A stretch of 6,130 nt of DNA from an uncultured Bacilli bacterium (GTDB taxonomy: Bacteria > Bacillota_I > Bacilli_A > RF39 > UBA660), in contig CARZYU010000004.1 of the NCBI GenBank assembly GCA_949113215.1, positions 1 to 6,130 of the forward strand, written 5' to 3'. The position numbers and the translations under genes were made by a program. This document shows positions 1 through 6,130 of the stretch, piece by piece. Under the pieces are notes generated by a model. That model was given only the letters and a program-made list of their open reading frames with translations, was not told the DNA's origin and made no database searches. How positions within the stretch are numbered: position 1 is the stretch's first letter; every line of letters starts with the position of its first letter.

Positions 1-1111
1 AATATCCATAACTCCAGCTAGCTCCTCCTTCATCATAACCAGACCAAATCACGGTTCCTGACACTGTAGAAGGAATTTCAGCCCCTGGTTTGTCTCCGTA
101 TACTCCGATATCATAAGCATGATCCCCTTCATCAGGACCTCTCGTAACAACAGAGTTTGGAATTTTTGATTTCAGCCATTCAATTGGATCTACTATTATG
201 TTCCCTTCCATTCCCGCATTTCCTACACTAGGGCTTGTCGTCACATTCGTTGTCCGCCCGATGTAATTATAATGATCCTCTTTTTGCCATTTGGCCAGCG
301 TTTCTATTTTGTCAATAGTCTTTTGAACATCGAAAGGGACCTCTTCTTCCCCCTCCTCTGTCTCACCTTGATCTTCCTCTTCGGTTGGGTCTTCAAATAG
401 ATTATTATTTTTTTCATCTGTAATAAAGTCTGGAGCATAATTTTGAACGAATAAACTTGCCGTAATTAAATCGATATCAACACTAGGATACTTTTTCTTT
501 ACCTCTTCTAACTTTTTATAGTACTTGTCCTCATCTTCTTTATTCTCAAAGGATAAATACATTCTTTCCCCTGAACTTCCTAAATTTCTGTTCGTTGTTT
601 CAAAAATTCCAAACATACTAGTAATCCAAGTAGGTAAAACAGATAATAATCCGGCAATTAAAACAATGATAATGATAGGAACTACTAAGAAAGGTAGTAC
701 TGGTAAAATGGCACTTACGATTCCCTTCAATGCGACAGATTTTGCCTTAGATAATAAAGGATTCTGCTCTTTTGTCTCTCCCCCTTCGCTCGGAGAAAAT
801 AATTTCGATAACATATCTTTTTTAGAAGGTAAAATACTCTTTCTTGGTTTTGCGTGACTTTGTTGTTTTTCCGCTTGGTCCTTCTTTGCTGCATGATCAG
901 ACGGCTGCGTTCCATTTCTCATTCGATTGTTTGGAATATTCAAGTTCTGTGATGGATTCTTCTTAGCAAAAAAAGAGGAATTTTGGTTCCCCTGTAACTG
1001 TTTCCCTAAATTAGCAAAATGATTGGTAGAAGAACGAAAAGGATTCTTAGAAAAAGAATTTCCCTGTGTTTTCTTACTGTTTTCATTTGGCTGTTTTTTC
1101 TTTTCGTTCAT
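1..1111 (-). CDS. Membrane-anchored peptidoglycan hydrolase of the conjugation apparatus, probable M23-type, 3' partial
   Basis: This frame is open from an ATG at 1111 to the window edge (370 residues, no stop), so the C-terminus is missing. Residues 1-128 are hydrophilic, rich in Lys, Asn, Gln and Ser, and probably disordered in the cytoplasm. Residues 131-157 form one hydrophobic membrane span. Residues 185-235 form a charged helical region that I do not recognise, and 238-258 is a very acidic Glu-rich linker. From about 318 the sequence resembles the start of an M23 (LytM/lysostaphin-like) zinc endopeptidase: HAYDIG at 331-336, then PGAEIPS and SGTVIWSGYDEGG. The second half of that domain, with its HxH zinc motif, would lie outside the window. 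The inferred role is to cut the cell wall locally so that the channel can cross it, the VirB1-like job. A GAGGTGA ribosome binding site lies six bases before the ATG, which fixes the start. The family call is moderately sure; the membrane anchoring is clear. Confidence 0.75.
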   Translation of the reverse strand, partial: MNEKKKQPNENSKKTQGNSFSKNPFRSSTNHFANLGKQLQGNQNSSFFAKKNPSQNLNIPNNRMRNGTQPSDHAAKKDQAEKQQSHAKPRKSILPSKKDMLSKLFSPSEGGETKEQNPLLSKAKSVALKGIVSAILPVLPFLVVPIIIIVLIAGLLSVLPTWITSMFGIFETTNRNLGSSGERMYLSFENKEDEDKYYKKLEEVKKKYPSVDIDLITASLFVQNYAPDFITDEKNNNLFEDPTEEEDQGETEEGEEEVPFDVQKTIDKIETLAKWQKEDHYNYIGRTTNVTTSPSVGNAGMEGNIIVDPIEWLKSKIPNSVVTRGPDEGDHAYDIGVYGDKPGAEIPSTVSGTVIWSGYDEGGASWSYGY

Positions 1112-1117
1112 CTATCA

Positions 1118-1124
1118 TCACCTC
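1118..1124 (-). promoter_or_regulatory. Ribosome binding site of the hydrolase gene
   Basis: GAGGTGA on the minus strand lies six bases before the ATG at 1111, in the 31-base gap after the VirB4 stop. It supports that ATG as the start. The gap contains no hairpin or T-run that would act as a terminator, so the hydrolase gene is probably read through from virB4. Confidence 0.75.
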
Positions 1125-1142
1125 ACTTCTTTTTAATTATTT

Positions 1143-1970
1143 TTAGAAACCTCCACCTGTTCCAAACGATTCTAACTCTTCTGGAGTAACTACTACGTTA
1201 ATTCTCATTCTTCTGCTACCACAGACGAACAAAGCTTCTCCTTGAGAATAACCTTTAATACTATCTCGCTCATTGTCATTTAAGTCAATTAACATGGATA
1301 AATCTTCGACTGCCTGTTTTCTAAGTCCCATTACTAAGTAATAAGATGCATTATCGAAGATTGCCTTTCCCTGTGTAATAATGGCAGGATCACAGAAGTC
1401 CGTTGGCTGCTGAGTAATCATGATCGTACCTGTATTATACTTTCTGGCACGTCTTTGTACTTGGGCTAAGAAATCAGCTCCTTGTACGTTATTATGTGCT
1501 AATAACACATGGGCTTCATCTACCATTAAAATAGTGTTCACTTCAGGATTTAAGCAAAGTCCCCAAGCATACTTAAGTACGTTAAAGAACAAAGCATTTC
1601 GAATATTCTCATCAGCATTCATCAATTCCTTGATGTTAAACACCATGAATTCACTGTCGCTTGTAACGGTCGTATGTCCATCAAAATAGAATTTTAATTC
1701 CTTTGTCAATGGACGAATTTTCAATTCCAAACGTTCCATAACATCGCGTTCATGAGTCTTATCGGTCATAGATAATAATCTACCTTTGATCGTCGCATAA
1801 ACGTCTGTAAAAGTTGGATAATCATTTGGACCAAACTTCGTATAATCACTATCAAAGTTCATTCCAAAACGTTTGTAAGTATCAATCACAACTTCACTAA
1901 ATAATGTTAAGACATCTTCCTCAATATCTGGACTATAATAATGATTGTAATGTACGCGTAAGAATTGCAT
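1143..1970 (-). CDS. virB4: VirB4-type ATPase, C-terminal part (Walker B half), out of frame with the preceding part
   Basis: This 275-residue frame carries the second half of a VirB4/TraC-like P-loop ATPase core. The Walker B strand is ILMVDEAH at residues 147-154, with the acidic pair D151/E152. An arginine-rich RRARKYNTG segment follows at 173-181, then the conserved-looking strand TIMITQQPTDF at 182-192. There is no Walker A motif; it is in the upstream frame ending at 1933. The first ten residues look like an out-of-frame reading of the neighbouring gene's sequence, and family-like sequence begins at about residue 11 (YYSPDIEEDV). The ATG at 1970 follows a GGGAG with six-base spacing, so separate translation is possible, but the simplest reading is that this was once continuous with the upstream piece. 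On its own it lacks the nucleotide-binding loop and would not be expected to hydrolyse ATP. Confidence 0.85.
   Translation of the reverse strand: MQFLRVHYNHYYSPDIEEDVLTLFSEVVIDTYKRFGMNFDSDYTKFGPNDYPTFTDVYATIKGRLLSMTDKTHERDVMERLELKIRPLTKELKFYFDGHTTVTSDSEFMVFNIKELMNADENIRNALFFNVLKYAWGLCLNPEVNTILMVDEAHVLLAHNNVQGADFLAQVQRRARKYNTGTIMITQQPTDFCDPAIITQGKAIFDNASYYLVMGLRKQAVEDLSMLIDLNDNERDSIKGYSQGEALFVCGSRRMRINVVVTPEELESFGTGGGF
1933..1970 (-). other. Reading-frame break in the virB4 ATPase domain
   Basis: The Walker A frame and the Walker B frame overlap here by 38 bases, with the second frame shifted by +1. Family-like sequence runs in the first frame up to about RTLQS (around 1948) and resumes in the second frame at YYSPDIEE (from 1940), so the break lies near 1936-1950, in a short ATTATTAT run. 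I see no slippery heptamer of the -1 type, and the net shift needed is +1 (or -2). The likeliest causes are a small insertion or deletion in the element or an error in the sequence. Programmed frameshifting is possible but not supported by any visible signal. Confidence 0.75.
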
Positions 1971-2916
1971 ATCCTACTCCCTGTTTTAACTCTTCTGTAT
2001 CCGCATCCAAAATGACTTCCAGTGGATTGATCATACCGAAATCTCCACCTTTTCCAAGATCGATAACATCTCCATCGAAACTGTGAGCCATTTCAGCAAG
2101 TTCATTTTCGGGATCGATGATGACAATTTGACATCCATTACGGATATGTCCGCGAAGGAGTAATTTCGCTGCTGTTGATTTACCAGAACCAGAGGTTCCA
2201 AGCATAATCATGTTGGCATTATTACGGTTATTTTCTTTTTTGATTTGATATAAAAATTGATTGAATAAAATGACACCACCAGAGAAATCAACACCTAATA
2301 AAGTAGATAATCCTGGATCCTTAATACTGTCAAAAATAAAAGGGTACATTGCGGCAATGGTATTGGAAGGAATTGGTGTACCAATCCTTTCTTCAATATC
2401 CTGTGATGGAAAGATTGGAAGAACTGATTTTAGTACTTTTTCTTGTTCAAAACGAAGAGATACTGCTTTTAACTGCATCGCATCCAAATAGTTTTTTACA
2501 TTGGTCTTTTTTAATTCCAGTGATTCCCTACTATCTGCTGTGATCATGATATGAAGCTGAAAATCAAAGATTCGAGACTGCGTTGCAGCTAACATCGAAA
2601 CAAAATACTCCAAGCTTTCTGCATCCTGACGATACCTTTCTTGTAGCGTTTGATCCTTCTCTTCGACATACTTTTGTCGCAAATCAGCAATCTGACGATT
2701 CAACATCTTAGACATTGTAGAAAATGGAACAGGAATATGCTTTGCCACTACTTTAATTCCAGGCATACTGGTTAGAGATGATAAATATCCAGGTCCAATT
2801 ACCTTTGGATAAGAAATAATCGATAAAATCGTCGCATATTTATCACTAATAAAGAAATCACTTGGATTAAATTGTAGTCCTTTTGGTGCCAATTCACTTT
2901 TTAAGTTCATACTCAT
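1933..2916 (-). CDS. virB4: VirB4-type ATPase, central part (Walker A half), ended early by a frame shift
   Basis: This 327-residue frame carries the middle of a VirB4-like conjugation ATPase. Residues 20-230 match the region that leads into the motor domain in this family, including a charged helical stretch at about 70-105. The Walker A loop GTSGSGKST is at 240-248, with K246 as the phosphate-binding lysine, followed by the strand QIVIIDPENELAEM at 263-276. The frame stops at TAG (1935-1933) inside the ATPase fold, before Walker B, which lies in the next frame. The intact motor would power channel assembly or substrate transport at the inner face of the membrane. The start ATG at 2916 overlaps the previous stop as ATGA, which points to coupled translation; a second ATG two codons later is an alternative start. 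Whether the gene is truly broken depends on the 1933-1970 junction. Confidence 0.87.
   Translation of the reverse strand: MSMNLKSELAPKGLQFNPSDFFISDKYATILSIISYPKVIGPGYLSSLTSMPGIKVVAKHIPVPFSTMSKMLNRQIADLRQKYVEEKDQTLQERYRQDAESLEYFVSMLAATQSRIFDFQLHIMITADSRESLELKKTNVKNYLDAMQLKAVSLRFEQEKVLKSVLPIFPSQDIEERIGTPIPSNTIAAMYPFIFDSIKDPGLSTLLGVDFSGGVILFNQFLYQIKKENNRNNANMIMLGTSGSGKSTAAKLLLRGHIRNGCQIVIIDPENELAEMAHSFDGDVIDLGKGGDFGMINPLEVILDADTEELKQGVGYAILTRTLQSLL
1977..1981 (-). promoter_or_regulatory. Possible internal ribosome binding site before the Walker B half of virB4
   Basis: GGGAG lies six bases before the ATG at 1970, inside the coding sequence of the Walker A half. The spacing is good but the sequence also encodes Gln-Gly-Val of the upstream frame, so it may be a coincidence. 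If used, it would allow the C-terminal half to be made as its own protein. Confidence 0.3.
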
Positions 2917-3473
2917 ACAGGCATCACCGTCCCAAATTCTGTTGTCGTTCCCCCATTTAAGAAATTATCTAGAATGATTCGTAAGTCATCATTACTCGTT
3001 TGACTTGCATTTAGTCCACATCCCGCTAAACCATTGATTAAAAGACGAATTTTCTTTTGAATGGCTTCCATATCTTTCTCTTGAAATAGAATATAATATT
3101 CGGTATCTACGACATTATTGGTAATGAAAGAATTACCCTTTTGAATATCTTGATTAATCAACTTACGTACCTTCGGATTCGTCGTGCTGTTATAAAGAAG
3201 TTGTAACTGAGACATATAGACAGAAATATCGACTGGTCGATCAGCTACTACTAACCAAAATTCAAAATCGATCATATTATAGAAATTCTTTAATCCTGTC
3301 ATCATATTTTCTTGCGTTACTGCATCCAAAATGAAAATGTTTTTAGGAGCTACTTTCACTCCAGAAACTTTCTTATTATGATCACACAGAATCATTCCAT
3401 TTTGAATCGACTGAATCGGCAACCAATCCTCTGTATACTTACTTCTTAAGTTCGTCATCGCCATCGTTTGCAC
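2913..3473 (-). CDS. VirB4 N-terminal module encoded as a separate protein
   Basis: This 186-residue soluble protein resembles the N-terminal, membrane-proximal region of VirB4/TraC-like conjugation ATPases. It has an SGVKVAPKNIFILD strand pair at about 37-50, a helical NFYNMIDFEFWLVVADRPVD region at 63-82, and helices to about residue 172. It has no P-loop. It ends at TGA in an ATGA overlap with the Walker A-bearing gene, which suggests the two proteins are made together and work together. The GTG start at 3473 lies five bases after GGAAAGG and overlaps the end of the PrgI gene by 35 bases; in-frame ATGs at 3464 and 3458 are alternatives. I infer that it is either a natural split of VirB4 or the product of an older break that kept efficient coupling. 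The role assignment rests on context and on the general look of the sequence. Confidence 0.8.
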   Translation of the reverse strand: MQTMAMTNLRSKYTEDWLPIQSIQNGMILCDHNKKVSGVKVAPKNIFILDAVTQENMMTGLKNFYNMIDFEFWLVVADRPVDISVYMSQLQLLYNSTTNPKVRKLINQDIQKGNSFITNNVVDTEYYILFQEKDMEAIQKKIRLLINGLAGCGLNASQTSNDDLRIILDNFLNGGTTTEFGTVMPV

Positions 3474-3759
3474 ACCAACCTTTCCAAACCAATTTCTGAT
3501 TTGTTCTAAAAAACGTTATCATTTCCGTAATTGCTACCAAAACATTATGATAATAAGGAATTGGCATTACCAATAATCCTGTTACCAAAGCGGGAAGTAA
3601 AATTAATATTGTAATCACCGTTGAATTTGTTGGAATAAACATCAGCATTATAAAGGTAATCGATAGTCCAATCAGGAACAGGATCAAATCCTGTTTCCTG
3701 AAAATACTAAAGATTAAATTTCCCCGCTTGGTATTTGCTGGAATTATATAATTATTCAC
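3439..3759 (-). CDS. PrgI family (VirB3-like) membrane protein
   Basis: This is a small 106-residue inner-membrane protein of the size and layout of the PrgI/VirB3-like family. A short N-terminal arm begins NNYIIPANTKRG, followed by two close membrane spans at about 25-43 and 47-67, and a basic C-terminal region with PIPYYHNVL (66-74) and VWKGWC (91-96), a segment typical of this family in Gram-positive conjugation clusters. Such proteins sit beside VirB4 in the channel base and are almost always encoded directly upstream of it, as here. The start is a GTG at 3759; upstream is only a weak AAAGGG with 11-base spacing. The end of the gene overlaps the VirB4 N-terminal module by 35 bases, so translation is probably coupled. 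Identification is confident at family level; no specific symbol is warranted. Confidence 0.88.
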   Translation of the reverse strand: MNNYIIPANTKRGNLIFSIFRKQDLILFLIGLSITFIMLMFIPTNSTVITILILLPALVTGLLVMPIPYYHNVLVAITEMITFFRTNQKLVWKGWCANDGDDELKK

Positions 3760-3790
3760 GCTATATCACACCCTTTATATTTTGAAATCT

Positions 3791-5599
3791 TTACTTTTGT
3801 CTACGTCTTACTGTAACGCGAGAAACACCTGGTTGATGAGTCTGGGTTGGTTGGCCAGCGCCTTGCTCTGAACCACTCCTTGATCTCATAACAGCTTCCG
3901 CCGCTCTATCAATTTCCGGTTTTACTTCATTGTAAATTCTATCAAAATCTTTACTTGCAGCCGTTGCCTTAGGATTAATACCAGGATCAGCAGTTGGAGA
4001 CCAATTATCCTCATTAAATCTATGATTAACACCATCTCTACGGATTTCCTCACGTAATGTTGGATTAACACGATACTGATCTCCAAGTTTATTTGCCTTA
4101 TCGTACCAAGACTTTGCTTTGTTATAAACAATACGTTGATCATCCATTGCTTTACTCATTTCCTGTAATTTATCCTGACTTACAACACCACTCAGACGAG
4201 CCTCTTCGTAACGACGTTGCATTGCATAATAAGCAGCCTCTTGGGCATACATATTATTTTTGGCCGTCTCTATAGATCCTTGTGTCACACCTAATCTTCT
4301 AGCAGAGGTTTGCATAGCCCTCCGATTTTCAAAGTCTGCAAGACGGTGGGCAATTCCACCTTTCGCATTTCTATCACCAGTTCTGATTTGTGCTGCTAAA
4401 TCACGACCAACTCCCCAACCACTAGGTCCTTGTTTTCCTTGGACTGCTGCAGTTGAAGCAGCATCTGCTCCAGCCATAAATCCACCTAAAGCTCCCATTA
4501 AGCTCCTAGTTCCTATTAAACCTGCTGCTCCAGCTAGCATACCGGATATTCCAACACTGCCTGGACCAGGTTTGATACCCAAAATATCTTTAACAAATTT
4601 AGGAGCTTGTTTTAAGAAGAAAAATAAACCAATAGTTAAAAATATAAAGAGAAAACTAGCTCTACTATACCCTATTATGTTACTAAGAGTTGGCAATAAA
4701 TTATTTATCACCTCTTTAAGTATAAAAATTCCAAAATAGATTGTACCCAAAGTAAGTAATAAACTTAAATATGTTGAAGTGAAAATTTTAATAAAATTAG
4801 CAAATGCACCATCTTTACTAGATTTAGGATCTACATAACTGATAATAGGGATTGGGGCAAGCATTCTTAAAATCAGTAACTTAAAAGCACGTATTGCAAC
4901 GTCGATTGCAAATCCCACTAAAATTATCAATAAAATTGCCCCGCTAATTGTTGGCATGAGCCAAAAATAATCAAAAAGGAAAATGCTAGAATTACTAGGA
5001 CATTTTGTATTTATTGCGTCAACTGCTTCTCCTACTGTAGAAAACTCTCTAACAGCGTCTTTCACCTTTCCATTTTCTATATGACTACTATTTTCCTCAC
5101 ATGCAGGGTTATAGGTGAAGTATCCTTGATACATTGTCCATGCTACAGTATCACCTATACTTTGAGTATTGACGGAACCATTAAATTGATCTCCTACCTG
5201 ATTATCATCATTTGTAATTTTATAACCAATAATCAATTTAGGTAATACTGGAATTGCCTTTTCCTGAATTATCATAAGCTCTTTATAAATATCATCTACA
5301 AAAACCAGCATAACGAGCATCCCCACAACACGAATTACTATTTTATCCGTCCCTCGTTGCTTGTCTGTTAAAATATCAGGATTTACTAAAGCATTAATGA
5401 GGGAAAGGGCTAATTTAAATAACATAAAGATACCCAGAATTACGTATACTCGTTGTGCAAATGCTTCAACCGTTTCATTAGTAATTAGCTCAGCTCCTGC
5501 TAAATCAAAAATTCCTTGTAATACAATTGATATTAACCCATAAATTCCTTTATCTATGTTACCTAAAAGCCATCGAAAGGCTATTTCAAGAAAGCCCAC
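3791..5599 (-). CDS. VirB6/TrbL-like polytopic channel protein of the type IV secretion system
   Basis: Starting at the GTG at 5599 this protein has 602 residues. Hydrophobic segments lie near 20-37, 51-71, 87-103, 215-234, 237-253, 274-295 and 314-331, giving six or seven membrane spans. A long hydrophilic loop (about 105-210) carries two cysteines, C167 and C200, which could form a disulfide if the loop is outside the cell. The core contains LLILRMLAPIPIISYVDPKS (about 240-259), a segment typical of VirB6/TrbL-like proteins of Bacilli. The C-terminal tail of about 270 residues is soluble: first Gly/Ala-rich (348-382), then charged and helical, ending in basic VRRRQK. VirB6-like proteins form the inner-membrane part of the transfer channel. 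The start was chosen because AGGAGGTGA sits at the right distance from 5599, whereas a GTG nine bases upstream (5608) is itself part of that binding site. Confidence 0.88.
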   Translation of the reverse strand: MGFLEIAFRWLLGNIDKGIYGLISIVLQGIFDLAGAELITNETVEAFAQRVYVILGIFMLFKLALSLINALVNPDILTDKQRGTDKIVIRVVGMLVMLVFVDDIYKELMIIQEKAIPVLPKLIIGYKITNDDNQVGDQFNGSVNTQSIGDTVAWTMYQGYFTYNPACEENSSHIENGKVKDAVREFSTVGEAVDAINTKCPSNSSIFLFDYFWLMPTISGAILLIILVGFAIDVAIRAFKLLILRMLAPIPIISYVDPKSSKDGAFANFIKIFTSTYLSLLLTLGTIYFGIFILKEVINNLLPTLSNIIGYSRASFLFIFLTIGLFFFLKQAPKFVKDILGIKPGPGSVGISGMLAGAAGLIGTRSLMGALGGFMAGADAASTAAVQGKQGPSGWGVGRDLAAQIRTGDRNAKGGIAHRLADFENRRAMQTSARRLGVTQGSIETAKNNMYAQEAAYYAMQRRYEEARLSGVVSQDKLQEMSKAMDDQRIVYNKAKSWYDKANKLGDQYRVNPTLREEIRRDGVNHRFNEDNWSPTADPGINPKATAASKDFDRIYNEVKPEIDRAAEAVMRSRSGSEQGAGQPTQTHQPGVSRVTVRRRQK

Positions 5600-5604
5600 A
5601 GATC

Positions 5605-5613
5605 TCACCTCCT
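5605..5613 (-). promoter_or_regulatory. Strong ribosome binding site that decides the VirB6-like start
   Basis: AGGAGGTGA on the minus strand is a near-perfect Shine-Dalgarno sequence. GGAGG is separated by eight bases from the GTG at 5599. The upstream in-frame GTG at 5608-5606 lies inside this site and so cannot be served by it. The site occupies most of the 20-base gap after the VirB2-like stop. Confidence 0.85.
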
Positions 5614-5619
5614 CATTTT

Positions 5620-6130
5620 TTATTTAACTCCACATAATGGATCATTTACTTTTATATTCGTATTATCACGAAGTATATTAAATAAAATTTCAATTATCGT
5701 TGGCAATAAAAATATAATAAGTGCTATTATAATTCTTTTTATAAATTTACCCTGTGCTTGTTTTATAGCTTTTTCATCAGAAGCCAATACAGCTTTTCCA
5801 AAATCGAATACACCCATTACGATCAAAATAATTGGTACTAATATTTTAATCCAATCAAATATCTTTTGAAATTCTTGAAACAACGCTTGTTCCTCTGGAT
5901 CATTGCAATTAATAACATCTGCTTCTCCCAACATTTGAAATCCTAAATTAGCGTAAAGTCCATCACTAAGTTGAACTAGTTTATCAAATATTTCATTTAA
6001 TTCTGCTCGTTCTTTCTCGGTCAAATTGGTGCTTTTATTTACCTGCTCTATTTTGATCTTAAGTGCTTCCTTAACTGCATTTATTGTTTTATTCCACTCT
6101 TCGACATAATCTACTAATATATCCGTATAG
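5620..6130 (-). CDS. VirB2/TrbC-like pilin-type membrane protein, 5' partial
   Basis: The frame is open from the window edge to TAA at 5620 (169 whole codons), so the gene begins outside the window. A TTG at 6024 could serve as a start, but no good ribosome binding site precedes it and the coding frame continues upstream without interruption. Counting from the edge, residues 1-90 are charged and helical. Two membrane spans follow, at about 93-112 (IKILVPIILIVMGVFDFG) and 131-152, joined by a short basic loop (KAIKQAQGKFIKR). The tail ends DPLCGVK. Two short-looped spans with both ends outside is the VirB2/TrbC pilin layout, and cysteines C75 and C166 would then both be extracytoplasmic. Its place directly before the VirB6-like gene also fits. 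The long N-terminal extension before the first span is unusual for a simple pilin. Role assignment is moderate. Confidence 0.7.
   Translation of the reverse strand, partial: YTDILVDYVEEWNKTINAVKEALKIKIEQVNKSTNLTEKERAELNEIFDKLVQLSDGLYANLGFQMLGEADVINCNDPEEQALFQEFQKIFDWIKILVPIILIVMGVFDFGKAVLASDEKAIKQAQGKFIKRIIIALIIFLLPTIIEILFNILRDNTNIKVNDPLCGVK

Noticed and set aside
525..857. A 110-codon open frame on the plus strand
   Set aside because: It is antisense to the hydrolase gene, which is open over the whole region, begins with a good ribosome binding site and has clear protein features. The plus-strand frame has no binding site or recognisable motif.
727..915. A short minus-strand frame within the hydrolase gene
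   Set aside because: It is an alternative frame inside a continuous 370-codon coding region, with no start signal of its own.
1933..1950. Programmed -1 ribosomal frameshift site
   Set aside because: No X XXY YYZ slippery heptamer is visible and the shift needed is +1 (equal to -2). The UUA UAG context is also not a known +1 signal.
2913..2916. TGA read as tryptophan (recoded genetic code) joining the VirB4 pieces
   Set aside because: Reading through the TGA stays in the wrong frame for the ATPase, and the tryptophans that I checked use TGG, so the standard code fits.
3760..3790. Possible promoter or terminator in the gap between the VirB6-like and PrgI genes
   Set aside because: The 31 bases are AT-rich but show no hairpin with a T-run, and no convincing -35/-10 pair.
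4260..4739. A 159-codon open frame on the plus strand rich in Pro, Ala and Ile
   Set aside because: It is the complement of the Gly/Ala-rich stretch and final spans of the VirB6-like gene. Its composition simply mirrors that sequence.

Overview
This window is a slice of a conjugation-type (type IV secretion) gene cluster from a low-GC Gram-positive bacterium, most likely a member of the Bacillota (Bacilli). The evidence is the AT-rich codon use, strong GGAGG-type ribosome binding sites, frequent GTG starts, and a PrgI-type (VirB3-like) protein next to a VirB4-type ATPase, an arrangement typical of Gram-positive conjugative elements. Tryptophan is encoded by TGG and TGA ends one gene, so the standard bacterial code fits. 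I cannot name the species or say whether the element is an integrative element or a plasmid: no relaxase, coupling protein, integrase, origin or attachment site lies in the window.

All genes are on the minus strand, so the cluster is transcribed from the right edge to the left. In that order: a VirB2/TrbC-like two-span membrane protein, cut at its 5' end by the window edge (about 6129-5620); a large VirB6/TrbL-like polytopic channel protein (5599-3791); a PrgI-family VirB3-like protein (3759-3439); a VirB4-type ATPase spread over three reading frames (3473-2913, 2916-1933, 1970-1143); and a membrane-anchored probable M23-type peptidoglycan hydrolase, cut at its 3' end (1111-1). Gaps are 0-31 bases or the genes overlap. 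I saw no terminator and no internal promoter, so this reads as one operon.

The genes fit one machine. The VirB2-like, VirB3-like and VirB6-like proteins would form the membrane part of the channel, VirB4 would power its assembly or transport from the cytoplasmic face, and the hydrolase would open the cell wall.

The main anomaly is VirB4. Its N-terminal module is separated by a clean ATGA stop/start overlap, which looks like a real translationally coupled split. Its ATPase core is broken between Walker A and Walker B by a shift of reading frame near 1936-1950, which looks like a disabling mutation or a sequence error. I found no RNA gene, CRISPR array, insertion sequence or long repeat, and no system clearly outside the known T4SS repertoire.
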